Source: Thermococcus argininiproducens (GTDB taxonomy: Archaea > Methanobacteriota_B > Thermococci > Thermococcales > Thermococcaceae). Taken from it: a DNA stretch of 64,000 nucleotides. The notes below the pieces were generated by a model. The model searched no databases. It had not been told where the DNA came from and was given only the letters and a program-made list of their open reading frames with translations. The stretch spans positions 868,001 to 932,000 of the forward strand of contig NZ_CP080572.1 in the NCBI RefSeq assembly GCF_023746595.1. The letters run 5' to 3'. Each line of letters starts with the position of its first letter. Within the stretch, counting starts at the first letter, position 1. Positions 1 to 7,658 of this stretch are shown here, piece by piece. The position numbers were made by a program, and so were the translations under genes.

Positions 1-21
1 GGCTTCTTCAAGGGGGTTCAT
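1..21 (-). CDS. 5' end of a gene leaving the window (partial)
   Basis: On the minus strand an ATG at 21-19 opens a frame reading MNPLEEA before the window edge. A GGTG ribosome-binding-like stretch lies about six bases upstream. It would be co-oriented with, and directly downstream of, the membrane protein gene ending at 58. Only seven codons are visible, so no function can be given and even its reality is uncertain. Confidence 0.35.
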
Positions 22-57
22 AGTAAGCACCAGAATTAAGTAAATTAAAGGCCTATT

Positions 58-1092
58 TTAGCCTTTCGATGAGTATTTGTAGTAAACACCACCAAAAAGC
101 AACAACACAGAGAGCAAAAACGCATCAATTCCACTTTCAAGGGCATAGATTAAAGTTGCTAAAACAACACTTGCAGTTGTTTTATTCTTTTCTGAGAACC
201 TTAACAGGGTCCCAAGAAGATAAGCTTCTAATGCCCCGAAGATCCCAAAGTCTGCTATTGGCTGGCCAAAGAGAGAGTATGTGTATCTCCCATTAAGAGT
301 GAACATAAATGCAATTCTCCATCTTGGATCGCTGTGAAGCAAAAGTTTTCCATGGAAAAATCCAAATGGAAGTGAAACTGAGACTATGTTGTGGAATACT
401 AAGAAGGTAAAGCCCATTCTTGTTAAAAGACCCTCAAGGTTTCCGCTTAAATATATCACAAACAAGAATACAGGAAGGGCAATAAGAATTCTCTCAAAAC
501 TCAGCTTGTTATCGTAATAGTAAGGCAGAAAATAGAATAGAAATGCCAGAAGCATCAGAGACCTAAAAGTCCCAACAAAGAATAAGATTTCAAAGAGTAC
601 AAAGACTAATGTTTTGAGTTTCCAGTTTAATGTGCAGTATGTCAGAGAGATCCCTCCCAAAAATGCAAAAAGGACAAGTGGTTTGACAAGTTTGAATCTT
701 AGTTCCCAATGGAAAAGGGGTATCCCTTCAATGGCATAGAGGGAAATTATGGAGAGAATCGAGCCTAAGAGCACAAATTTCGCATATTTCTCAAAAACAT
801 TGTGTTCTTTAGAAAGGAAGAACATGATTAAAACAGCAAGTTGTCCATAACCGGGAAGTGCAAAAGAGAGAATAAATAGCATGAGCCAGTATACTGATTT
901 TGGTAGCTTTATTGGTTTTAAATATCCAAAAACGAGAACTCCAAAGAAGGCCAGTGAGATAAATATGGCAATGAGAATCTTGTGAAAAGGAAACTCGGCT
1001 GCATAAAGTTTTTCACTTAGAAAAGTGTTAGCATAAACCATTAAAAGTAGATGGGTAAAGAACGCAAGACTGAAAAGCTTTAGGGCCTTCAT
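58..1092 (-). CDS. polytopic membrane protein of unknown function
   Basis: A 344-residue, very hydrophobic protein with roughly ten predicted membrane spans and few charged loops. I recognise no catalytic motif. A loop around residues 255-280 carries several polar residues (HSDPRWR, NGRYTYS). The overall look recalls polysaccharide or glycan polymerase/ligase-type membrane proteins, but that is only an impression. It is divergent from the STT3-like gene at 1150 with about 57 bases between the starts, so the two may share a control region and a cell-surface glycan role; this is inference from position. Confidence 0.8.
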   Translation of the reverse strand: MKALKLFSLAFFTHLLLMVYANTFLSEKLYAAEFPFHKILIAIFISLAFFGVLVFGYLKPIKLPKSVYWLMLFILSFALPGYGQLAVLIMFFLSKEHNVFEKYAKFVLLGSILSIISLYAIEGIPLFHWELRFKLVKPLVLFAFLGGISLTYCTLNWKLKTLVFVLFEILFFVGTFRSLMLLAFLFYFLPYYYDNKLSFERILIALPVFLFVIYLSGNLEGLLTRMGFTFLVFHNIVSVSLPFGFFHGKLLLHSDPRWRIAFMFTLNGRYTYSLFGQPIADFGIFGALEAYLLGTLLRFSEKNKTTASVVLATLIYALESGIDAFLLSVLLLFGGVYYKYSSKG

Positions 1093-1149
1093 TGAACCAC
1101 CAACTTTAATAAAGTGAAAAGGATATTAAAAGAGTTAGGGGTGAAAAAG

Positions 1150-3585
1150 ATGAAAAGGTCCAAATTTGCATTGTTACTTATAACATCTTTCATTGTGAGA
1201 CTGATTCCTCATAGAACTTTGTTACTTGCTGTTTATGATGAATATCTTCACAGAGATCTTACTTTGAGAATAGTAAACAACGGAATAGGTGTACTTTCAA
1301 AGGATGTGGGTTCTCTTTTAGGGCTTAAAGCCTATAGTTATCCTCCATTATTCCATGTAATAGGTGCGTTCATATATTCCATTTTCGAGACTGATTATGT
1401 CTTTTTCATCCTGCCAGCTATCTATGGGATTTTATCTCTAGTTGCATTTTATTATCTATCCAAGGAGATTTTAGAAGATGAGAAAAAGGCTTTTCTAGCA
1501 ACTCTTTTAGTGGGTTTTGCTCCAAATTTTGTTTACAGGACAAGCCTCTACATTCCAGAAAATCTGGGAATATTGTTATTTGTAATTGGCTTATGGCTCT
1601 TAGTGCGGTTTTTTAAAACTGGAGAACCAAAGTATATAGCATCCTTAATAGTTTTACTACCTATTTACATGGTTACACACAGGGGATGGGTATTTTTTGT
1701 TGGTGTGGGAATTCTAATGGCATTTATATATTTCATTCCTTGGGTTAAGAAACATCTTCATTATTTAGTAGGGTTGGCCTTTATTGGTGTGTTACTTTAC
1801 TATGCTCCTGTTAGTGGTGAGTTTATAAGAGGTCTCATCTCAAGAATGCCAAGGGAAGAGGTTACAGCTTTAGGATACCTCAAGTGGATTGGTATTATCC
1901 AACTAATCTTTGGAGTTCTAGCCACTAAAAGATACTTTGAAGGGGGGCCAATCAGGCAAGGGCTAGCTTTATGGGCTTGGTCTTTCATGATTTTTGGGAG
2001 TATTGCCTTTAGGTTTAGAGATCCCTATGCTTCGTTACCTCTATCAATAATGGCAGCAGAATTTTTGGTTGATGAAGTATTTCCACGAGTTCAATGGGCC
2101 TTGGAGAAAATAACCGCCGACATAAGTGGGTGGGGAGCAGGAGTATTTAGAAAACTACTATTAAACAAAAAAATTGTATCTCTTGCGATAGCTTTACTCT
2201 TCCTTGGCCCCGTTTTTCAAGGTGCATATTCAGCTTATGCTTATATAACCCCTCCGACAGTGAAAGACAAAGAGGCTTTTGAGTGGATAAAAGAGAACAC
2301 ACCGGAAGACGCAGTATTCTTAGTATGGTGGGACTTAGGATATTTATTAATTGGTAACACTCATAGAAAAGACGTGGTGATGTGGAAGAAAGTTTATCAG
2401 GGGTTTTTTGAGAAAGCTCCTGACCCTCAGGAGGCAAAGAAGGCATACGCAGATCATGTGGTGATGTTTAGTTCTACTCAGAAAGATAGAGTTTACACTC
2501 TAATGAAAGCATACAATGTGAGCTATGTGTATGTGGATAAATACAGAAGAGCTTACGGTCTTATAAAGTATGGGCTTATGGAGTATGCACCTTATGATAC
2601 ACACTTTAAGACGCTTTTTGTCAATGGAAACTCAGAGCTTTACGAGTTTGTTCCAAACCCTCCCTTGCTACCCCCTACTCAGGATAAAATATTATATTCT
2701 GGAGAGCATGAGAAGTTTGTGGAGTTCTTAGAGCGTTTTTGGACGGGTTATAACTATGCCGACTTTGATGATGGATATAAAGGTGATTACTTCCTTAATG
2801 CCAGAATAGCTAGGATTTATTCATACCTCTATCAAGAAACCGGAAACGAATGGTTTAAAGAGAGGTATGAATGGTTACTCAGATGGCTCGCGTATAAACA
2901 ACTTGAAAACGGGGGGTTCCCAGAAGGGGTCCCGCCGAACGATTTTACTCTCTATACTGCGTTCACGATAGAGCCTCTTAAAGGATTATCCTTTGAAGGA
3001 CAGGAAAAAACCATGTCCTATCTGAGAACGAGGATTCAAGAGGATTATATTATGACAACATCAAAAGATAAGAAGGGAGATTTATTTGCCGAAGCTCAGA
3101 TGTTGCCTATTCTCTATGAGTATGGATTATTCAACAAGACTGTTTTGGATAATATAATAACAAAGATCTTGGATGAACAAAGAAGCGATGGGAGCTGGAA
3201 AAAGAGCTTGGGAGGTACAATAGTTACGGCATTTGGCTTGGCTAGATATTACCAACTTAGTGGAGATGAGAGAGTTTTGCCAGCAATTAAAAAGGCAGCA
3301 GAATGGATTAGAGAGCAGCAGGAGGATAATGGTAGATTTAAAGGCGAAAAAGGTTATGGTTATTCAAGAGCCACCTATGCAAATGTTCTTTTTGTTTATC
3401 ACATTGCAGGGATGGAACGTGAAAAAGAGCAAATGCTTGAGATCATCAAAACCACTTATGATCTTAATAAAGAACCGAGACCATTGCAGAGCACATTGGA
3501 TATCTTTCGGGCTTTAGAGTACATATATGGCATTAGGGGTGCTATCGATTTAGTTGAAGGGATGATCTCTTCCCAATCTTTTTGA
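1150..3585 (+). CDS. STT3-like GT-C membrane protein fused to an alpha/alpha-toroid-like C-terminus
   Basis: The N-terminal half has about 12 membrane spans and two STT3/AglB hallmarks: an acidic first-loop motif (YDEYLHRD, near residues 28-37), like the catalytic DPYYHLR-type motif, and WWDLG near residue 392, matching the acceptor-binding WWDxG. Known STT3 proteins transfer lipid-linked oligosaccharide to asparagine in secreted proteins. From about residue 540 the protein becomes a soluble helical region with repeated QLENGGF, QRSDGSW and QQEDNGRF segments, resembling QW-type repeats of prenyltransferase/squalene-cyclase toroids rather than an STT3 beta-rich domain. Start: an upstream GTG at 1114 is open, but ATG 1150 has GGGGTG seven bases before it. 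The substrate is unknown; a dedicated glycosyltransferase of cell-surface or lipid glycans is the likeliest role. Confidence 0.75.
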   Translation: MKRSKFALLLITSFIVRLIPHRTLLLAVYDEYLHRDLTLRIVNNGIGVLSKDVGSLLGLKAYSYPPLFHVIGAFIYSIFETDYVFFILPAIYGILSLVAFYYLSKEILEDEKKAFLATLLVGFAPNFVYRTSLYIPENLGILLFVIGLWLLVRFFKTGEPKYIASLIVLLPIYMVTHRGWVFFVGVGILMAFIYFIPWVKKHLHYLVGLAFIGVLLYYAPVSGEFIRGLISRMPREEVTALGYLKWIGIIQLIFGVLATKRYFEGGPIRQGLALWAWSFMIFGSIAFRFRDPYASLPLSIMAAEFLVDEVFPRVQWALEKITADISGWGAGVFRKLLLNKKIVSLAIALLFLGPVFQGAYSAYAYITPPTVKDKEAFEWIKENTPEDAVFLVWWDLGYLLIGNTHRKDVVMWKKVYQGFFEKAPDPQEAKKAYADHVVMFSSTQKDRVYTLMKAYNVSYVYVDKYRRAYGLIKYGLMEYAPYDTHFKTLFVNGNSELYEFVPNPPLLPPTQDKILYSGEHEKFVEFLERFWTGYNYADFDDGYKGDYFLNARIARIYSYLYQETGNEWFKERYEWLLRWLAYKQLENGGFPEGVPPNDFTLYTAFTIEPLKGLSFEGQEKTMSYLRTRIQEDYIMTTSKDKKGDLFAEAQMLPILYEYGLFNKTVLDNIITKILDEQRSDGSWKKSLGGTIVTAFGLARYYQLSGDERVLPAIKKAAEWIREQQEDNGRFKGEKGYGYSRATYANVLFVYHIAGMEREKEQMLEIIKTTYDLNKEPRPLQSTLDIFRALEYIYGIRGAIDLVEGMISSQSF

Positions 3586-3652
3586 TATTCTTTTTCTTTT
3601 GGTCGTTTTGAAGAGTATTTTATGGACTCAAAAGCCATTTTTGGACAGTTAA

Positions 3653-3662
3653 TTTTAAATAG
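3653..3662 (+). promoter_or_regulatory. TATA box of ppsA
   Basis: The sequence ATTTTAAATA lies about 50 bases before the ppsA ATG at 3708. It is the only good TATA element in the intergenic gap, and AGGAGG at 3695-3700 serves as ribosome binding site. Confidence 0.6.
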
Positions 3663-3672
3663 GCTCTCTCTA

Positions 3673-3689
3673 TATCACCCACGGTTATT
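3673..3689 (+). promoter_or_regulatory. candidate TGM (TrmBL1-type) operator of ppsA
   Basis: TATCAC-CCACG-GTTATT matches the Thermococcales glycolytic motif TATCAC-N5-GTGATA, as I recall it, at 10 of 12 positions. It lies just downstream of the TATA box near the expected transcription start. That is the arrangement described for sugar-induced (derepressed) glycolytic genes under TrmBL1. Confidence 0.5.
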
Positions 3690-3707
3690 CTAAAAGGAGG
3701 GATCGAG

Positions 3708-6074
3708 ATGGAATATAGATTCATAAAGTGGTTTGAGGAACTGAGAAAAGAAGACGTCCCACTTGTAGGTGGGAAGGGTGCAAACCTTGGAGAAATGACA
3801 AGCGCAGGAATACCAGTCCCACCGGGATTCTGTGTTACAGCTGAGGCATACAAGTATTTTGTTGAAAATGTCAAGGTTGAAGATGGAAGAACTCTTCAAG
3901 AGTGGATTATGGATGTTGTAAGTAAAACTAATGTTGACGACAGCAAACAACTCCAAGAGAACACTGCCAAGATTAGGGAGAAAATAATCTCAATGGAAAT
4001 GCCTGAGGAGATAGCTAAAGAAATAGAGCAGGCCTATAAAGAGCTTTCACAAAGATTTGGTAAGGAAGAGGTCTATGTTGCTGTTAGAAGCTCAGCTACA
4101 GCTGAAGATCTTCCAGAGGCCTCTTTTGCAGGTCAACAGGAGACATATCTTGATGTTGTTGGTGTTGATGACGTTAAGGAGAAAGTTAAAAGATGCTGGG
4201 CTTCACTTTGGACTGCAAGAGCTACCTTCTATAGAGCAAAACAAGGATTTGACCACTCAAAGGTTTACTTGAGTGCCGTTGTTCAAAAGATGGTTAACAG
4301 TGAGACAAGTGGTGTTATGTTCACTGCAAACCCTGTCACAAGTGATAGAAGCGAGATAATGATAAATGCTGCATGGGGACTTGGTGAAGCAGTAGTTAGT
4401 GGTGCTGTAAGCCCTGATGAGTATATTGTCGAGAAGGGCACATGGAAGATTAAGGAGAAATTCATTGCTAAGAAGGAAATAATGATTGTCAGGAACCCCG
4501 AGACAGGTAAGGGAACTGTTAAAGTTTCAACTGCTGAGTACCTTGGCCCAGAGTATGTTGAGAAGCAAGTACTTACAGATGAACAAATAATTGAAGTTGC
4601 CCAAATAGGTGCCAAGATTGAGGAACACTACGGATGGCCACAAGACATTGAGTGGGCCTATGATAAGGATGATGGCAAGCTTTATATCGTCCAGTCAAGG
4701 CCTGTTACAACATTAAAAGAGGAAGTTAAAACGGAGGAAGCTGAAATGACTGAAGAAATGAAGGTTCTTCTTAAGGGTCTTGGTGCCTCACCAGGAATTG
4801 GTGCAGGTAAGGTTGTCATCATATTTGAAGCTGATGAAATTGACAAGGTTAAGGAAGGAGACATCCTTGTTACTACAATGACCAACCCAGACATGGTCCC
4901 AGCAATGAAGAGGGCTGCAGCTATTGTTACTGACGAGGGTGGAAGAACATGCCACGCTGCCATTGTTTCAAGAGAACTTGGTATTCCAGCTGTCGTTGGT
5001 ACTAAGGAAGCTACAAAGGTTCTCAAGGATGGGATGCTCATAACTGTTGACGGTACAAGAGGTGTTGTTTACGAGGGTATCGTTAAGAGCCTTGTTAAAG
5101 AGAAGGAAGAGGAAAAAGCAGCTGGCCAAGTTGTGGTGGCTGGAGCTCCACTTGTCACAGCCACGGAGGTGAAGGTAAACGTTTCAATGCCTGAAGTTGC
5201 TGAGAGAGCAGCTGCTACTGGTGCTGATGGCGTAGGATTACTCAGAGCAGAGCACATGATTTTAGGTATTGGAGCACACCCAATCAAGTTTATCAACGAG
5301 GGTAAGGAAGAAGAACTCGTTGAGAAGCTTGTTGAAGGTATTAGAACAGTAGTTGAGGCATTCTATCCAAGGAGGGTCTGGTACAGAACTCTTGATGCCC
5401 CAACCAATGAGTTCAGAGAACTTCCTGGTGGAGAAGACGAACCAGAAGAAAGAAACCCAATGCTTGGATGGAGAGGAATTAGAAGAGGACTTGACCAACC
5501 AGAGCTTCTCAAGGCTGAGTTTAAGGCTATCAAGAGACTCGTTGATGAGGGTTATGATAACATAGGAGTAATGCTTCCACTTGTCAGCCATGTTGAACAA
5601 GTAAGAGAAGCAAAGAGAATCGCAAGAGAAGTCGGTCTTGAGCCACACAAGGATGTTGAGTTCGGTGTCATGGTTGAAACACCAGCATCAGCTCTCATTA
5701 TTGAAGACCTCTGTAAAGAAGGCATTGACTTTATCAGCTTTGGTACAAATGACCTTACTCAGTACACACTTGCAATAGACAGAGACAACGAGAGAGTCTT
5801 CAAACTTTACGATGAGACACACCCAGCAGTTGTCAAGCTTATTAAACATGTTATCAAGGTATGTAAGAAGTATGGTGTTGAGACAAGCATTTGTGGACAA
5901 GCAGCTAGCGATCCAAAGATGGCAAAGATCCTTGTTAGACTTGGTATTGACAGCCTCTCGGCTAACCCAGATGCAGTTGAGCTCATAAGGAAAGTAGTTG
6001 CAAGAGAAGAGCAGAGAATGATGCTTGAAGCTGCCAGAAAGCAGATATACAAGGAAGAAGAGCTCGAATTCTGA
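3708..6074 (+). CDS. ppsA: phosphoenolpyruvate synthase
   Basis: A 788-residue PEP synthase (pyruvate, water dikinase), which interconverts pyruvate + ATP and PEP + AMP + Pi. In Thermococcales it works in gluconeogenesis and is also argued to act in the modified glycolysis. The domains are in normal order: an N-terminal ATP-grasp domain (LVGGKGANLGEM at the start, AVRSSATAEDLPEASFAGQQE near 130), a central swivelling domain with the phosphohistidine motif GGRTCHAAIVSRELG (His near 416), and a C-terminal PEP/pyruvate-binding barrel with GTNDLTQYTLAIDRD and the ICGQAASD cysteine segment. Length is normal and no intein is present. It is preceded by AGGAGG and stands alone, followed by T-rich sequence likely to stop transcription. 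Confidence 0.97.
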   Translation: MEYRFIKWFEELRKEDVPLVGGKGANLGEMTSAGIPVPPGFCVTAEAYKYFVENVKVEDGRTLQEWIMDVVSKTNVDDSKQLQENTAKIREKIISMEMPEEIAKEIEQAYKELSQRFGKEEVYVAVRSSATAEDLPEASFAGQQETYLDVVGVDDVKEKVKRCWASLWTARATFYRAKQGFDHSKVYLSAVVQKMVNSETSGVMFTANPVTSDRSEIMINAAWGLGEAVVSGAVSPDEYIVEKGTWKIKEKFIAKKEIMIVRNPETGKGTVKVSTAEYLGPEYVEKQVLTDEQIIEVAQIGAKIEEHYGWPQDIEWAYDKDDGKLYIVQSRPVTTLKEEVKTEEAEMTEEMKVLLKGLGASPGIGAGKVVIIFEADEIDKVKEGDILVTTMTNPDMVPAMKRAAAIVTDEGGRTCHAAIVSRELGIPAVVGTKEATKVLKDGMLITVDGTRGVVYEGIVKSLVKEKEEEKAAGQVVVAGAPLVTATEVKVNVSMPEVAERAAATGADGVGLLRAEHMILGIGAHPIKFINEGKEEELVEKLVEGIRTVVEAFYPRRVWYRTLDAPTNEFRELPGGEDEPEERNPMLGWRGIRRGLDQPELLKAEFKAIKRLVDEGYDNIGVMLPLVSHVEQVREAKRIAREVGLEPHKDVEFGVMVETPASALIIEDLCKEGIDFISFGTNDLTQYTLAIDRDNERVFKLYDETHPAVVKLIKHVIKVCKKYGVETSICGQAASDPKMAKILVRLGIDSLSANPDAVELIRKVVAREEQRMMLEAARKQIYKEEELEF

Positions 6075-6127
6075 ACTCTTTAATTTCTTTTCTCTTAATT
6101 GTTTGTTTTGGGTTTTTAATGCTTTTT
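6075..6127 (+). terminator. T-rich termination region after ppsA
   Basis: Several runs of T (TTTCTTTTCTC, TTTGTTTTGGG, GCTTTTTTGC) follow the ppsA stop without a strong hairpin, as expected for intrinsic archaeal termination. Confidence 0.45.
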
Positions 6128-6151
6128 TGCGGATAATTTATCCATAATAAG

Positions 6152-6173
6152 CTTTTTATAATAACGTTTCGAT
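6152..6173 (+). promoter_or_regulatory. promoter of first MATE gene: TATA plus TTCGAT
   Basis: CTTTTTATAA at 6152-6161 is a TATA box, and TTCGAT lies at 6168-6173. The same pair at the same spacing precedes the MATE gene at 7659 and the MFS gene at 14613. A perfect palindrome, GATGATCATC, lies further down at 6223-6232, just before the coding region. Confidence 0.55.
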
Positions 6174-6242
6174 TTTCATTTAATTAACCTCGATGTCCAA
6201 TTTTGGAGGAACAAATATAGTAGATGATCATCAAATCCGCAG

Positions 6243-7625
6243 TTGGTGGAGAACTTGGATGGGGAAAAACTCCAAGCAATGCGACAAGAAATTGTAGAGG
6301 GAAACATAGAGAGAACTATGCTTAAGTTAGCTTATCCATTGATTATTAATAATATGGTCCAAGTTCTTTACAACTTAACTGATACGTTTTGGCTTGGCAG
6401 ACTTGGTACAGAGGAACTTTCTGCTCCAGGAACTTCTTGGCCTCTTGTGTGGTTCTTCATGAGCATTGGAATGGGATTTACCACTGCTGGGTTTGCCTTT
6501 GTAAGTCAGTATGTTGGAGCAAAGGATTATGAAAAAGCTAATCGCGCTGCTGGTGCTTTATACTCACTTATGATGATCTTCTCAGCGTTTGTAGCCATAT
6601 TTGGTTTAGTTATAGCGCCTTTTGCACTCAAGTTTATGAAGGTTACACCAGAAGTTTACCCCTATGCTCTTAGTTATATTAGGATAATTTTTATTGGAAT
6701 ACCTTTCTCGTTTACATTATTCGCCTTCAACTTCCTCTTAAGAGCAGTTGGGGATACAAAAACACCAGTAAAAATTAACATGTTTACAGTTTTCCTTAAT
6801 ATTATTCTTGATCCTCTCCTTATCTTTGGATGGCTGGGATTTCCGAAATTGGGGGTTATAGGTGCTGCTGTTGCCACAATGTTCTCAAATAGTGTTGGTT
6901 CATTAATTGGAGGGTATTTACTCTTCAGGGGAAAGGTAGGGATACATTTGACCCTTGAGAATCTTAAACCCGAATGGAGCTTTTATGAACGCATTTTTAG
7001 AGTCGGTTTGCCTTCAAGTGTAGGGTTCTCTACAGACGCTTTTGGATTTGTAGTCCTTACGAGGATAATCTACATCTATGGGACTGTTGCCTTTGCTACA
7101 TATACAATAGGAAACAGACTTACGAATTTTATGTTTGCTATAGCGAATGGAATAAGCCAAGCAATGGGAACCATGGTAGGACAGAATGTTGGTGCTGAGA
7201 AATATGAAAGGGCAAAAAAGATCGCTGAGAGGGCCATGCTTACCAATTTACTCGTGCTAGGGATTGGGACGATAATAGTAGTTGTATTTAGAGCCCAGAT
7301 ATTTGGCTTCTTTATTAAAGATGAGAGAGTGTTGAATGAGAGTGTTAAATTTGTGAGATACTTTGCATTCTCTTTGCCATTTTTTGGAATTTTTGCTGCC
7401 GTAAGTAATGTTTTCCAGAGTTCGGGGCATACAAAGAAGAGCATGGTTTTAGGTATGTTAAGACTGTGGATGCTTAGAATACCTCTAGCCTACTCTCTTG
7501 GGAAGTTCACTGCAGATACAATGGGAGTATGGCTTGGAATGGGGTTAAGCAATGTGCTAGCTGCTGTAATTGGGTTTTTGTGGTTCTTGAGAGGTTCATG
7601 GATGAAAAGGATAATAGACCATTAA
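6243..7625 (+). CDS. MATE family efflux transporter (first of a tandem pair)
   Basis: About 460 residues with 12 membrane spans. It has the MATE/DinF features: an N-terminal YPLIINNMVQVLYNLTDTFWLG segment, NG/GQNVGAEKYERA after span 7-8, and internal twofold repeat. Family members export cationic drugs or metabolites using Na+ or H+; the substrate is unknown here. The start is unclear. TTG 6243 and GTG 6246 are the first options and lack a good ribosome binding site, while ATG 6279 aligns with the start region of the downstream paralogue; a GGAGGA at 6205 is too far for any of them. It lies 33 bases upstream of its paralogue, which has its own promoter. Confidence 0.92.
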   Translation: MVENLDGEKLQAMRQEIVEGNIERTMLKLAYPLIINNMVQVLYNLTDTFWLGRLGTEELSAPGTSWPLVWFFMSIGMGFTTAGFAFVSQYVGAKDYEKANRAAGALYSLMMIFSAFVAIFGLVIAPFALKFMKVTPEVYPYALSYIRIIFIGIPFSFTLFAFNFLLRAVGDTKTPVKINMFTVFLNIILDPLLIFGWLGFPKLGVIGAAVATMFSNSVGSLIGGYLLFRGKVGIHLTLENLKPEWSFYERIFRVGLPSSVGFSTDAFGFVVLTRIIYIYGTVAFATYTIGNRLTNFMFAIANGISQAMGTMVGQNVGAEKYERAKKIAERAMLTNLLVLGIGTIIVVVFRAQIFGFFIKDERVLNESVKFVRYFAFSLPFFGIFAAVSNVFQSSGHTKKSMVLGMLRLWMLRIPLAYSLGKFTADTMGVWLGMGLSNVLAAVIGFLWFLRGSWMKRIIDH

Positions 7626-7647
7626 GTTTATATATTAACGCTTCGAT
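7626..7647 (+). promoter_or_regulatory. promoter of second MATE gene: TATA plus TTCGAT
   Basis: GTTTATATATTA at 7626-7637 is followed by TTCGAT at 7642-7647, with the ATG at 7659. The TATA-to-ATG distance is about 30 bases, and no Shine-Dalgarno sequence is visible, so the transcript is probably leaderless. Confidence 0.6.
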
Positions 7648-7658
7648 AAGTATTTAAT

